A DNA stretch of 64,000 nucleotides, taken from the NCBI RefSeq assembly GCF_009712225.1, contig NZ_WASP01000003.1, positions 369,690 through 433,689 on the forward strand, in the 5' to 3' direction. Source of the stretch: Desulfovibrio sp. (GTDB lineage: Bacteria > Desulfobacterota > Desulfovibrionia > Desulfovibrionales > Desulfovibrionaceae). The notes under the pieces were generated by a model. That model had not been told where the DNA came from and did not search any database. It saw nothing but the letters and a program-made list of their open reading frames with translations. This document shows, piece by piece, positions 33,989-44,648 of the stretch. Both the position numbers and the translations under genes were made by a program. Position 1 is the first letter of the stretch. Each line of letters begins with the position of its first letter.

Positions 33989-36445
33989 CTAGATTTTAAC
34001 CACATCCACAAGATTGGTGTGCTGCGGATTGCCCTTGGCCAGGGGGGTCATATGCGTTTTTGTCAGGGTATTGATGCACCCGCCCTGATCGACGCCGTTC
34101 TTGTCCGGGGCATACCACGCGCCCTGCGGCAGGCTGAGCACGCCGGGCATGATGCGCGGCGTCACCTTGACCCGCACCACAACGACGCCACGGTCATTGA
34201 ACACCTTGACCATATCGTTGTGTTTGATTCCGCGCAGCGCGGCATCTGCCTCGTTTATCCAGAGCTGCTGCGGCGCAACCTGCTCAAGCCAGGGAATATT
34301 GGCGTAGCTTGAGTGCACGCGCCCCTTGTAGTGGTGGCCGATGAGCTGGAAGGGATGCTTTTTCATTCCCTCGTGGTCGTCCGGGCCTTCCCAGGTTTTT
34401 TCGTACACGGGTATGGCGTAGATGGCATCGCCCTTGGGCAGTTCCCATGTCTGGTTCAGATCCCACAGGCGTTTGGAGAATATTTCTATCTTGCCAGAGG
34501 GAGTCTTGAGCGGGCTGGCCGCGGGATTTTCATGAAAATCCCTGTAAGCCACCTTTTGCGGCATGGGGAACCACTTGAACAGGCCAACCTTTGAAGCTTC
34601 TTCGAATGATTCCGGCAGTTCCGGCTTTTTGGCACGGGCCTGCATGTAAAGATGCTTTACCCACTCAAGCTGGCTGCGGCCTTCGGTGTATTTTTCCGTC
34701 AGATCCGGCCGCCCCAGAAGCTTGCCGATTTTTTCGCTCAGCGCAGCGCAGATGTCGTACTGCGAGCGGGCCTCGAACAGAGGCTCGATGGCCTTGCGGG
34801 CAATGAGCAGGGAGCTCTGGTCCACCTGATAGCCCTGCTGGATGATGTCGTCCTGTTCCAGCGGGGTTACGGAAGGCAACAGAATATCCGCAAACTTGGC
34901 CGAGGCCGTCATGCGGTTTTCCACCACCACAATGCATTCGCACTTGCTTTCATCCTCAAGAATCTTGCGGGTGGCGTTGATGTCCGAATGCTGGTTGATG
35001 AGGGCATTGCCCGCGCTGTTCCACAAAAACTTGATGCCGTGATCCAGCTTTTCCTTGTTGCGCAGGCCCATTTTTTTGGCCGTCACCTGGGTGTGGTCAT
35101 CAATGGCGTTGATCCAGGTGTAGAAAGAAATGCGCGTCTTGACCGGGTTTGTACCCTCGGGCATACGCGGAAAACCAATCTGGCTCACGCTCTCTGCGCT
35201 GCCGGAACCACCCCCCGCAATGCCCACGTTGCCCGTAAGAATGGCAAGCATGGCAATGGAACGGGAAATGGTGTCGCCGTTGGCGTGACGTTGCGGCCCC
35301 CAGCCCTGGATGACGCAGCACGGCTTGGTAGAACCTATCTCGCGGGCAAGGCGAATAATTTTGTCCGCCGGGTAGCCGGTGATGTTTTCTGCCCACTGCG
35401 GGGTCTTGGGCGTCTTGTCCGCCCCTTCGCCCATGATGTACGCGCGGTAGCTGTTGCCAGCGGGCACACCCTCGGGCATGTGCTCCTCGTCAAAACCGAG
35501 GCAGTGCGTATCCACAAACTGCTGGTCAACCAGCCCTTCGTTCATGAGCACATAGGCTATGGCCGCGATCAGTGCGCCGTCCGAACCGGGCCGGATGGGC
35601 ACCCATTCGTCGCCCAGTTTGGCCATGGAGTCGGAATACCGGGGGTCAACCATGATGATGCGGGCGTTGCCCTTTTTTCTGGCTTCAAACAGCTCATACG
35701 AAAGGCCGCCGCCGCTCTGGCGGGTTTCAAGAATATTGCAGCCAAACATGACGATGAGCTTTGAGTTCGCCATGTCGTTGACGGTGTTGCCCTCGTTGCT
35801 ACCGTAAAGATAGGGAATAGCAGCTGCTATCTGGGCGGTGCTGTAGGTTCCGTATTCGTCCAGATGCCCGCCCAGCATGTTTGCCAGACGGAAAAACTCG
35901 TTGCGGCGCGTCATGCCGCTCGAAGTGGTACCCGAGCCGTACATGCGGTGCACCGATTCCGGGCCATAGGTATTCAGCACGCGCACCCATTCCTTGGCCA
36001 CGGTATCCAGGGCTTCGTCCCACGAAATGCGCTCAAACTTGCCCTCGCCGCGTTTTGCGCCGGGCACGCGCCGCATGGGGTATTTGATGCGGTCGGGCGA
36101 ATAGGTGTACTTACGCATGGAACGCCCGCGCAGGCAGGCGCGGATGGCCCTGTTGTTGGGGCCGTCTTCGGAATTGTCCGTTTCAACGCGCGTGACGCGG
36201 CCATCTTTTACAAAGGCGCGAAGCGTGCACTGCGAACCGCAGTTCACCACGCAGCCGGAATAAAAGCACTGCTCGCCCGTGCCATACGGCGGCAGGGAGG
36301 CGGCACGGGCCAGACCAAGGGGCAGGCCGCAGCCCATGGGCAAAACGGCTGCTCCGCCAAGCGCAGCACACCATTTGAGAACCTCACGCCGGGTTACTTC
36401 CCTGTGCGCGAGCAAAGACGGGGTGGAGTCGGAATCTTTTTTCAT
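33989..36445 (-). CDS. dmsA: DMSO reductase catalytic molybdopterin subunit (DmsA)
   Basis: 818 aa. Tat signal with twin Arg19-Arg20 (TRREVLKWC) and a hydrophobic stretch to about residue 49. The N-terminal [4Fe-4S] ligands are C65, C69, C73 and C104. The molybdenum serine ligand region matches E. coli DmsA (GTYSTAQIA against GDYSSAQIA). Many blocks match closely, e.g. GWGPQRHANG, LAILTGNVG and GACVN-like GGCINTLT. It reduces DMSO or related S/N-oxides. The start at 36445 has GAGG six bases upstream; the frame is open further upstream but that part precedes the Tat signal. First gene of dmsABC-torD. Confidence 0.95.
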   Translation of the reverse strand: MKKDSDSTPSLLAHREVTRREVLKWCAALGGAAVLPMGCGLPLGLARAASLPPYGTGEQCFYSGCVVNCGSQCTLRAFVKDGRVTRVETDNSEDGPNNRAIRACLRGRSMRKYTYSPDRIKYPMRRVPGAKRGEGKFERISWDEALDTVAKEWVRVLNTYGPESVHRMYGSGTTSSGMTRRNEFFRLANMLGGHLDEYGTYSTAQIAAAIPYLYGSNEGNTVNDMANSKLIVMFGCNILETRQSGGGLSYELFEARKKGNARIIMVDPRYSDSMAKLGDEWVPIRPGSDGALIAAIAYVLMNEGLVDQQFVDTHCLGFDEEHMPEGVPAGNSYRAYIMGEGADKTPKTPQWAENITGYPADKIIRLAREIGSTKPCCVIQGWGPQRHANGDTISRSIAMLAILTGNVGIAGGGSGSAESVSQIGFPRMPEGTNPVKTRISFYTWINAIDDHTQVTAKKMGLRNKEKLDHGIKFLWNSAGNALINQHSDINATRKILEDESKCECIVVVENRMTASAKFADILLPSVTPLEQDDIIQQGYQVDQSSLLIARKAIEPLFEARSQYDICAALSEKIGKLLGRPDLTEKYTEGRSQLEWVKHLYMQARAKKPELPESFEEASKVGLFKWFPMPQKVAYRDFHENPAASPLKTPSGKIEIFSKRLWDLNQTWELPKGDAIYAIPVYEKTWEGPDDHEGMKKHPFQLIGHHYKGRVHSSYANIPWLEQVAPQQLWINEADAALRGIKHNDMVKVFNDRGVVVVRVKVTPRIMPGVLSLPQGAWYAPDKNGVDQGGCINTLTKTHMTPLAKGNPQHTNLVDVVKI

Positions 36446-36704
36446 CACATTCCTCATTCTGTGCCGCAAAGGCGGCAAGGTAACCTCTCCCTTTTGGAGC
36501 AGGGAAGGGAGTACGGAATCGGGGCAAGCCCAGGAACAATGACGCAGAACTGAATCAAAAGGACATACGACGCGTATCGGCAAATCAGGAGTATCGGACA
36601 AAACGCGAAAGGCGGGCGATGGTTCCTGGCGGGCGCATTCCGGCAAGCGGAATGACTCAAAATGCTGTGTGGCTAGGGTACGTTAAACCTTGTTCAGCGC
36701 TGCC

Positions 36705-36727
36705 CTGCGGCATAAAAAACGCCGCAG
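36705..36727. repeat. Hairpin in dms leader
   Basis: Perfect 7-bp CTGCGGC/GCCGCAG with a 9-base AT-rich loop, about 260 bp upstream of dmsA. On neither strand is it followed by a T-run. Confidence 0.5.
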
Positions 36728-36923
36728 TAGTCACGCTCTTTGCATAATCGATATCATTACCCCCACTTTTAAGGGAAGGCAATGCCATCATTATCTAATT
36801 GAAATGCATTGTTAATTCAGAAAAATTTCTGCACAGCCGACAAGTGCTTAAACTGCCGATATAGAAGTTGCGGCATCTCGCAACGGGAAAGAGCGGTTCG
36901 CTGGGTCAGGGCAGCTCAGGCTG

Positions 36924-36965
36924 ATGCAGCCGGGCTGGAATCAAACGCTTCCTGCCCGGCTGCAT
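36924..36965. repeat. Inverted repeat after xth
   Basis: ATGCAGCCGGGC and its exact complement (12 bp) with an 18-base loop, 16 bp beyond the xth stop. It lacks a T-run on either strand, so it may be a transcript end stabiliser rather than an intrinsic terminator. Confidence 0.6.
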
Positions 36966-36980
36966 TCACGCCCCAACCAA

Positions 36981-37787
36981 TCAAAATTCCAGACAGAGCC
37001 CCACGGGGCAGTGGTCCGAGCCAAATACGTCTTTTTCTATCCAGGCGTCGCGCACTGCTGGCACAAGCTCCTGCGATACAAAAAAGTAGTCTATGCGCCA
37101 GCCCACGTTCTTTTCACGTGCGCGGCTCTTGTACGACCACCACGAATAGTTGCCTTCGGCCTCGCCGTGCACGTGGCGAAAGGTGTCCACATAGCCCATG
37201 GCCGTAAAGCGGTCGAGAAAAGCGCGCTCTTCGGGCAAAAAGCCAGTATATTTTTCATTCTGCTTGGGCCGCGCAAGATCAATGGGCCGGTGCGCGATAT
37301 TGAAATCGCCGCACACTACAATGGGCTTGCTTTTGCGGCATTCTTCCGCATAGGCAAGAAAGGCCTCGAAAAATCCCATCTTGTACGGCACGCGCTTGAA
37401 CCGGCCTGTAGGTTTGCCGTTGTCGTCCAGTTCTTCTGCACCGCCGTTGGGAAAATAGCCGTTGAAAAAGTGAAACTGCGGGTATTCCAAATGCAGCAGA
37501 CGCCCCTCGCCCTGAAATTCCAGCTGGGGCAGTTCGATACTGGCATTGAGTGAAGGAACCTTGCTGAACACCGCCACACCAGAATAGCCCTTTTTCACCG
37601 TGCTCCACGACCAGTGCGATTCCCAGCCTTCCGGCTCGCGCACATCTTCATTCAACTGATCGGGGTGGGCCTTGGTTTCCTGCAGGGCCACAACCTGTGC
37701 GTCGGTTTGAGCAAACCACTGCCATTCGGGCTTGCCAGCCACTGCACGCAGGCCATTGACATTCCATGAAACAAGCTTGAGCTGCAT
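36981..37787 (-). CDS. xth: Exodeoxyribonuclease III
   Basis: 268 aa, normal length. Motifs: SWNVNGLRA, LQETK (metal Glu), GDFNIAHRPIDLARP (active Asp/Asn), RIDYFFVS and GSDHCPVGL (catalytic His). An AP endonuclease and 3'-5' exonuclease of base-excision repair. Start at 37787, four bases after GGAGG; the frame is open upstream without a ribosome site. Confidence 0.96.
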   Translation of the reverse strand: MQLKLVSWNVNGLRAVAGKPEWQWFAQTDAQVVALQETKAHPDQLNEDVREPEGWESHWSWSTVKKGYSGVAVFSKVPSLNASIELPQLEFQGEGRLLHLEYPQFHFFNGYFPNGGAEELDDNGKPTGRFKRVPYKMGFFEAFLAYAEECRKSKPIVVCGDFNIAHRPIDLARPKQNEKYTGFLPEERAFLDRFTAMGYVDTFRHVHGEAEGNYSWWSYKSRAREKNVGWRIDYFFVSQELVPAVRDAWIEKDVFGSDHCPVGLCLEF

Positions 37788-37949
37788 AGTTCCTCCTGTC
37801 GCAGCATAGCCGCAGCAAGGCTGACGGGCAAGAGCCTGCAACTGTAATCAGACCGCAACGCATTGCCAAAACGGGCTTTTAGCGCTATTAAAAACATGGC
37901 GTAAGTATGCCGCCAAACCCTATCCGGGATATTTTTCAAGGAGTCGCTT

Positions 37950-38537
37950 ATGGATATTTTGCCCATTCGTCGCGCCATTTTGAGCGTTACGGACAAGAGC
38001 GGCCTTGTGGAGTTTGCCACGTTTCTTACCTCGCGGGGGGTAGAGCTTATCTCTACCGGCGGCACACAGAAGGCCCTTGAGGCGGCCGGTCTGCCCGTCA
38101 CCGCAGTGAGCACCGTGACTGGATTCCCCGAAATTCTGGGTGGCCGGGTCAAAACCCTGCACCCCAAAATTCACGCGGGTATTCTTGCCAACAAGGACGA
38201 ACCGCAGCACATGCAGACCCTGGCCGAAAAGGGCATTCGCCCCTTTGACCTTGTCTGCGTCAACCTTTACGACTTTGCGGGCGCGGTGGAACGCCACCTT
38301 TCGCTTGAGCAGGCCGTGGAGGAAATCGACATCGGCGGCCCCTGCATGCTGCGTGCAGCTGCCAAAAACTTCCACAGTATTCTGGTGTTGCCCTCGCCGC
38401 AGTGGTACACCGCCGCCATGGAAGAGCTGGAAAAAGACACCACCGTGGGTCTTGAGTTCCGGCAGGTTATGGCATCGCGCGCCTTTGAGGCCACCTCGCG
38501 CTACGACGCACTGATCACTTCGTATCTGCGCCCCTAG
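37950..38537 (+). CDS. Stand-alone IMP cyclohydrolase (PurH N-terminal domain)
   Basis: 195 aa. MGS-like fold with RRAILSVTDKSGLVEFA, LISTGGTQKAL, FPEILGGRVKTLHPKIHAGILA and EEIDIGGPCMLRAAAKN: the cyclohydrolase half of PurH. Ordinary bifunctional PurH is about 520 aa; here the gene ends with a normal stop (YLRP) after the first domain, with no AICAR transformylase domain or remnant in the 129 bp before hflX. It should close the ring of FAICAR to give IMP; the formyl transfer must be done by another protein. Confidence 0.93.
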   Translation: MDILPIRRAILSVTDKSGLVEFATFLTSRGVELISTGGTQKALEAAGLPVTAVSTVTGFPEILGGRVKTLHPKIHAGILANKDEPQHMQTLAEKGIRPFDLVCVNLYDFAGAVERHLSLEQAVEEIDIGGPCMLRAAAKNFHSILVLPSPQWYTAAMEELEKDTTVGLEFRQVMASRAFEATSRYDALITSYLRP

Positions 38538-38666
38538 GTCGCGATACCCCGCTGACACAACCGCTAACGCACCCGCAGCCTGCCCCGTCTGGGAAGCACT
38601 GGCTGCGGGTGCGGTTCAACATTCAGATTCCCGCAGGAGCATCCTATCCCTAAACCAGAAGGCAAC

Positions 38667-40316
<1,650 letters not shown>

Positions 40317-40319
40317 CGG

Positions 40320-40420
40320 GGGTTGTGCCTGCGCGGCGCGCGATGTTGCCTCCCCCGCGTGGGTTCACCCTATGACTTTTCTGCCCTTCGGGCATTTTAT
40401 TTCGCCGTCCGGCTCGGTTT
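40320..40420. repeat. Short third fragment of the intergenic repeat
   Basis: Directly after hflX. It shares the opening of copies A and B only: TGCCTGCGCGGCG, the GCCC..CGGGCA hairpin and TTTCGCCGTCCGGC (40400-40413). After that the similarity ends. It sits between two plus-strand genes, unlike the long copies. Confidence 0.6.
40382..40400 (+). terminator. Weak terminator-like hairpin after hflX
   Basis: TGCCC / GGGCA with a 3-base loop followed by TTTTAT, 65 bp beyond the hflX stop. The stem is only five pairs. It lies in the repeat fragment at 40320-40420. Confidence 0.5.
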
Positions 40421-40606
40421 CAGCCAGATAGCGATGCTCTAGTTGGCGTGTAGAAGCAATTCGTTACCATATTCCACCACCAGCTATCCCCGATCTTTTT
40501 CCTTCAAGCAACATCAGCAATAACACGCGGTGTTGAATGCTCTTCCCTAACGCGCTAGGCTCAAGACAGAACCATACAACCTCTTGCCAGCGACACGGAG
40601 GCACGC

Positions 40607-41008
40607 ATGAAAATCACCAAGGTGGGAACCCAGCCGTCTATCAAAGGCATCGCAGAACGGTACACGGGTCAGGTGCGCGTTGACCCTCTGGTTCCCGAAC
40701 CCAACACCCCTTCACGAGTAACCTCAACCCTCGTAACCTTCGAACCTTCGGGCCGCACCCGCTGGCACCGCCACCCCCTTGGGCAAGTGCTCATCGTCAC
40801 CTCTGGCAGCGGCTACGTGCAGTGTCAGGATGGCCCCGTGCAGCGAATCAACCCCGGTGACGTTGTCTGGATTGAACCCAACGAAAGGCACTGGCACGGC
40901 GGAACAGCAACAACTGCCATGTCCCATGTTGCCATTCAGGAAGATCTTAACGGAAGCACCGCTGAGTGGTTTGAAGAAGTAAGCGAGAGCGAATACGGGA
41001 AGGAATAG
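40607..41008 (+). CDS. Small cupin-domain protein
   Basis: 133 aa single beta-barrel cupin. Motif 1 is RTRWHRHPLGQVLIVTSGSG (His-x-His metal ligands at about 45-47), motif 2 is PGDVVWIEPNERHWHGG (His ligand at about 87). It resembles small stand-alone cupins annotated as hydroxynitrile-lyase-like or carboxymuconolactone-associated; the reaction is not predictable. GGAGG precedes the ATG. It is followed by repeat copy B. Confidence 0.88.
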   Translation: MKITKVGTQPSIKGIAERYTGQVRVDPLVPEPNTPSRVTSTLVTFEPSGRTRWHRHPLGQVLIVTSGSGYVQCQDGPVQRINPGDVVWIEPNERHWHGGTATTAMSHVAIQEDLNGSTAEWFEEVSESEYGKE

Positions 41009-41029
41009 GCTGGCTTAGCCTCCTGGAGG

Positions 41030-41765
41030 AGGGAGGAGCCTTTGATCTTTGCGGCCCTTCGAGCACGATTTTTCGCCGTCCGGCCAATCTTGGGATGCTT
41101 GCGCGGCGCGCAGCAAGGGGGGGCCGGTTCTGGGGCTGTGCCCCCCTTGCATCCCCCCGAAGCACCTCCTAAGAACATTTTCAATTTCCGTAGAATGGTG
41201 AAGGCACGCGTCTTGTGCTGCGAGCGCTTCCCTCACTCGCTGCTCTCGCTCAGGTGATCTCCCTCCGCGACGCGTAACTGCTACACTCCGCTCCCGCCTT
41301 GGATGAAATTCTGCTTCAGCCCAATACCACGCATAATTTTGACGGTTGAAAAATATTCTTTGACCTGCCCTTCGCCACCACGAACGTTCTGCCCTTCAGC
41401 GCTTGCCCCTGAACAATTCACCCGTCACTTAACGATTCTCTACTTTTCGCCTTTTCAGCTGCCCGTCACCGACCATTCCCGCCTTTGGCGTTTCTGCCTT
41501 TCGCTGCCCACCATCAAAAGCAGGTCGTGGTGTCCCCTTCCTTAAATTCGCCAGAGCGCAGCGAAGGCGATGGCTGGTGTTGGCCGAATTTGCAAAATAC
41601 GCGTTTTTCTGGCCCGACAAGGAAAAATCCTGCTTTTGAGCCCAGCGTACTCATGTACGTGAGCATCAAAAACAGGATTTTAACGCCGTCAGGCCAAAAA
41701 AGACGTTGCGTAAATGCGGCTGACAGGCTCTCCCCGCGCCGCAACGCTCTCATCTCTTGCTTTTC
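41030..41765. repeat. Diverged intergenic repeat, copy B
   Basis: About 0.73 kb without a credible gene, between the cupin (+) and the lipoprotein gene (-). It shares the landmark series given for copy A, in the same order and orientation, with a spacing of 639 bases from TTTCGCC (41071) to GTAAATGCGG (41710) against 610 in copy A. It ends just before the stop of the lipoprotein gene. Boundaries are approximate. Confidence 0.85.
41624..41681. repeat. 16-bp hairpin within repeat copy B
   Basis: AAAATCCTGCTTTTGA (41624-41639) and TCAAAAACAGGATTTT (41666-41681) enclose a 26-base loop with one mismatch (C/A; a U.G wobble if the minus strand is transcribed). An outer TGGCC/GGCCA pair (41610-41614, 41692-41696) may extend it. 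Arm bases next to the shared TTTTGA differ from copy A yet still pair. Confidence 0.78.
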
Positions 41766-42440
41766 CTAAATCTTGCTTACGCCGTCTTTGTCAGCGCGAT
41801 TCCCTGGCACAGGCGTCTTCTCGGGCGCTTCATGCGGCGTGGGCGCCACAGGCGCAGGCTTGGCCGGAGCAGCCGGAGCCTTCTGCATCGCATATTCGCG
41901 GGCAGTGGTTTCCATCACGGCCTGGCCAACCACCAGCCACTTCTCGCCAACCTTACGCAGGGCAAGCCAGCTGGTCATGCGGGCGGGCGTGGTAACCTGC
42001 GCAATGGCCGCATCGTCACCAAGCTCAACAACTTTGGCACTCTTCAGACTTTCAGGAACCCACGGGCAATCAGGGGTATCAGCCTTGGCGCACTGCGCCA
42101 CCAGCTCGCCCGTGCTCACACCGCGCATGTACTGCTTCTGCAACCGGGCCTGCATGTCCACCACGCTGCCCAGCAGATCTTCCATACCGCCCAGGCCAAG
42201 CATGCGCCCCATGGAATCAAGGGCATTGAGAGCCTGGTCTTCGCGAGTCATATTTTTAATCTGGTTGGCTGCAAAAGGCTTCATGTCCAGTTGCGCCAGA
42301 AAGGCCCCGCCATCATTTTTGTTCAGGGCATCAGCCACGTCGTTCAGGGCCTTCTGCGGGCCAGAAGTAACGCAGGCCGCAACCAGTGCGCCCAGCAACA
42401 CAACCAGCGGCAACAGCAAAGCTCGACGAAACAACTTCAT
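41766..42440 (-). CDS. Lipoprotein, DUF4878-like
   Basis: 224 aa. Signal and lipobox MKLFRRALLLPLVVLLGALVAAC give a lipidated Cys at residue 23. The mature protein (DVADALNKNDGGAFLAQLD ... MTSWLALRKVGEKWLVVGQA) has the NTF2-like layout of small exported lipoproteins, then a Pro/Ala-rich tail. Start at 42440 with AGAGG upstream; the frame is open far upstream, opposite rfbF, without coding character. Divergent from the CDP-sugar operon. Confidence 0.82.
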   Translation of the reverse strand: MKLFRRALLLPLVVLLGALVAACVTSGPQKALNDVADALNKNDGGAFLAQLDMKPFAANQIKNMTREDQALNALDSMGRMLGLGGMEDLLGSVVDMQARLQKQYMRGVSTGELVAQCAKADTPDCPWVPESLKSAKVVELGDDAAIAQVTTPARMTSWLALRKVGEKWLVVGQAVMETTAREYAMQKAPAAPAKPAPVAPTPHEAPEKTPVPGNRADKDGVSKI

Positions 42441-42638
42441 AACTACCTCTCTTGCACTCAAAGTTCGGGTTTGAACGCTTTCTGCACAGTCTACTCCGCA
42501 CGGCGACAAATGCAAAGTGCCCCCCTCGCCGCAACAAGTGCCCTGGCGGGGCTTTTTTTCCTCGCGCCATTCTGCTACACATGGGCCACACGCCGCGAAC
42601 GGAATATGCCCATGAAACGCGGCGGCAGGAGGCTTATA

Positions 42639-43403
42639 ATGAAAGTCATCATCATGTGCGGGGGCAAGGGTACGCGTCTGCGCGAAGAAACCTCGGTCAA
42701 GCCCAAACCCATGGTTGAGATCGGCGGTCGGCCCGTGCTCTGGCACATCATGTCCATCTATGCCCGCTTTGGCTTCAAGGATTTTATCCTGCCCCTTGGC
42801 TACAAGGGCGAGGTCATCAAGCAGTATTTCCACGACTACAATATCCGCAACACGGATTTTACCGTTGACCTCAAAAGCGGCAACATCACCACCTACCCCA
42901 ATCCCATTGAGGACTGGCGCGTGACCCTGTGCGACACCGGGCAGGAAACGCAGAAGGGTGGCCGCCTCAAGCGCGTGGCCAAATACATCGATACCGACCG
43001 CTTCATGGTTACCTACGGCGACGGCGTCGCCGATATCGACCTGAACAAGCTCATCGAATTCCACGAGCAGTCTGGCAGCATGGGCACGTTCACGGGCGTG
43101 CGCATGCCCTCGCGCTTTGGTACGGTGCGCACTGATGCGGACGGCAAGATTCTTTCGTGGGAAGAAAAGCCCGTGCTGGACGAATTTATCAATTGCGGAT
43201 TTTTCGTCTTCAAGCGCGAGTTTCTTGACTATCTTACCGAAGACGAAGCCTGCGATCTGGAAAAAGAACCTCTGCAACGCCTGGCGGCGGAGGGGCAGCT
43301 TTCCATGTACCCGCACCCCGGCCAGTGGCAGTGCATGGACACCCTGCGCGACTCCATCAAGCTCAACGAGATGTGGGACGCAGGCAAGGCTTTCTGGATA
43401 TAA
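42639..43403 (+). CDS. rfbF: Glucose-1-phosphate cytidylyltransferase
   Basis: 254 aa, family length. Nucleotidyltransferase motif IIMCGGKGTRLREET, KPKPMVEIGG (sugar phosphate), TYGDGVADID (metal Asp) and HPGQWQCMDTLRD. It makes CDP-glucose from CTP and glucose-1-phosphate. Start at 42639 with AGGAGG seven bases upstream; an ATG 27 bases earlier lacks one. First gene of rfbF-rfbG-RmlC-like-UbiA. Confidence 0.95.
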   Translation: MKVIIMCGGKGTRLREETSVKPKPMVEIGGRPVLWHIMSIYARFGFKDFILPLGYKGEVIKQYFHDYNIRNTDFTVDLKSGNITTYPNPIEDWRVTLCDTGQETQKGGRLKRVAKYIDTDRFMVTYGDGVADIDLNKLIEFHEQSGSMGTFTGVRMPSRFGTVRTDADGKILSWEEKPVLDEFINCGFFVFKREFLDYLTEDEACDLEKEPLQRLAAEGQLSMYPHPGQWQCMDTLRDSIKLNEMWDAGKAFWI

Positions 43404-43532
43404 CCGGCTGTTTGCCAACACGTATTTACACGGCTTCGGCTGCGGGCATGCCCGTGGCCGAAGCCCGCTTCACCGCCTGAAAATTTCCTTTCCGCGTCAG
43501 TCTGCGCGCGAAAACCCCAACGAGGAACCTAC

Positions 43533-44648
43533 ATGTTTGCCAACGCATATAAAGGACGCCGGGTCTTTGTAACCGGTCACACGGGATTCAAGGGCTCATG
43601 GCTTGCGGCATGGCTCACCCAGATGGGCGCAGTGGTCGGCGGTTTTTCAGACTGCGTGCCCACCACGCCCTCGCACTATGACGCCATGAACCTCGGTGCG
43701 CACCTCGAAGCCGACGTGCGCGGTGACATTCGCGACCGCGAGGCCATGGTCAAGGCCATGCGCCAGTTCCGGCCCGATGTGGTCTTCCATCTTGCGGCGC
43801 AGGCTCTGGTGCGCAAGTCGTACGACGACCCGGCCATGACATTTGAAGCCAACATGATGGGAACCCTCAATGTTCTTGAGGCGGTTCGCGCCTGCCCCGA
43901 AGTGCAGGCTGTGATCATGATTACCTCTGACAAGTGCTACCGCAATGACGAGCTGGTCTGGGGTTACCGCGAAACCGACCATCTCGGCGGGCACGATCCC
44001 TACTCCGCTTCCAAGGGCTGCGCAGAAATCATCGCCCATTCGTACTTTGAAAGCTTTTTCAAGGAAGGACCCGCCTGCGCCACGGTGCGCGCGGGCAACG
44101 TGATTGGCGGCGGCGACTGGGCTCTTGACCGCATTGTGCCCGACTGCGCGCGTTCGTGGGCGGCGGGCCAGCCTGTGCAGATCCGCAGTCCGTGGGCCAC
44201 GCGCCCCTGGCAGCTGGTTCTCGAGCCGCTTTCCGGTTATCTGTGGCTGGGCGCGCGCCTGCTGCTGGGCCTTAACGAGCCCTTCAACCTGCGCGGTCAG
44301 GCCTACAACTTTGGCCCAGCTGCCGACGTAAACAATACCGTGGCAGAAGTGGTGGAAGCCCTGGCCCTGCACTGGCCCGGCTTTACCAGCGAGATGGACA
44401 AGAAGGGTCAGGCCGGCATGAAAGAATGCACCCTGCTCAAGCTCTGCTGCGACAAAGCCCTGGCCCACCTCAACTGGAAGGCCACGCTCACCTTTGACGA
44501 AACCATCCGCTACACCGCCGAATGGTACCACTGCTTCTACAAGGGGCAGGAAGGCAAGCAGGCCCGCAATATGCTCGACTTCACCCTTGGGCAGATCGCG
44601 GCCTACGTCAACGCCGCCGAGCAGCGCAATCAGGTTTGGGTAAAGTAA
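43533..44648 (+). CDS. rfbG: CDP-glucose 4,6-dehydratase
   Basis: 371 aa SDR enzyme. NAD motif VFVTGHTGFKGSWLA, catalytic triad region with MITSDKCY and DPYSASKGCAE (Tyr-x3-Lys). It converts CDP-glucose to CDP-4-keto-6-deoxyglucose. GAGG upstream of ATG. It lies 129 bp after rfbF; its stop overlaps the next start (TAATG). Confidence 0.95.
   Translation: MFANAYKGRRVFVTGHTGFKGSWLAAWLTQMGAVVGGFSDCVPTTPSHYDAMNLGAHLEADVRGDIRDREAMVKAMRQFRPDVVFHLAAQALVRKSYDDPAMTFEANMMGTLNVLEAVRACPEVQAVIMITSDKCYRNDELVWGYRETDHLGGHDPYSASKGCAEIIAHSYFESFFKEGPACATVRAGNVIGGGDWALDRIVPDCARSWAAGQPVQIRSPWATRPWQLVLEPLSGYLWLGARLLLGLNEPFNLRGQAYNFGPAADVNNTVAEVVEALALHWPGFTSEMDKKGQAGMKECTLLKLCCDKALAHLNWKATLTFDETIRYTAEWYHCFYKGQEGKQARNMLDFTLGQIAAYVNAAEQRNQVWVK

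Larger units (their letters stand above)
36446..36980. other. dms operon upstream region, no gene seen
   Basis: 535 bp between dmsA (starting 36445, leftward) and the end of xth (36981, same strand). It is AT-rich at 36740-36840, the likely promoter area. It holds three inverted repeats: 36487-36511 (CTCCCTT/AAGGGAG) just before dmsA, 36705-36727 (CTGCGGC/GCCGCAG) and 36924-36965. I looked for FNR-type TTGAT-N4-ATCAA and sigma54 -24/-12 sites and found none convincing. Confidence 0.45.

Noticed and set aside
36924..36965. 12-bp inverted repeat after xth considered as an intrinsic terminator
   Set aside because: No T-run on either strand; reported as an inverted repeat only.
41766..43421. A 551-codon open frame on the minus strand extending the lipoprotein upstream across rfbF
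   Set aside because: The part beyond 42440 is the antisense of rfbF, which has clear family motifs; the lipoprotein signal and ribosome site fix the start at 42440.
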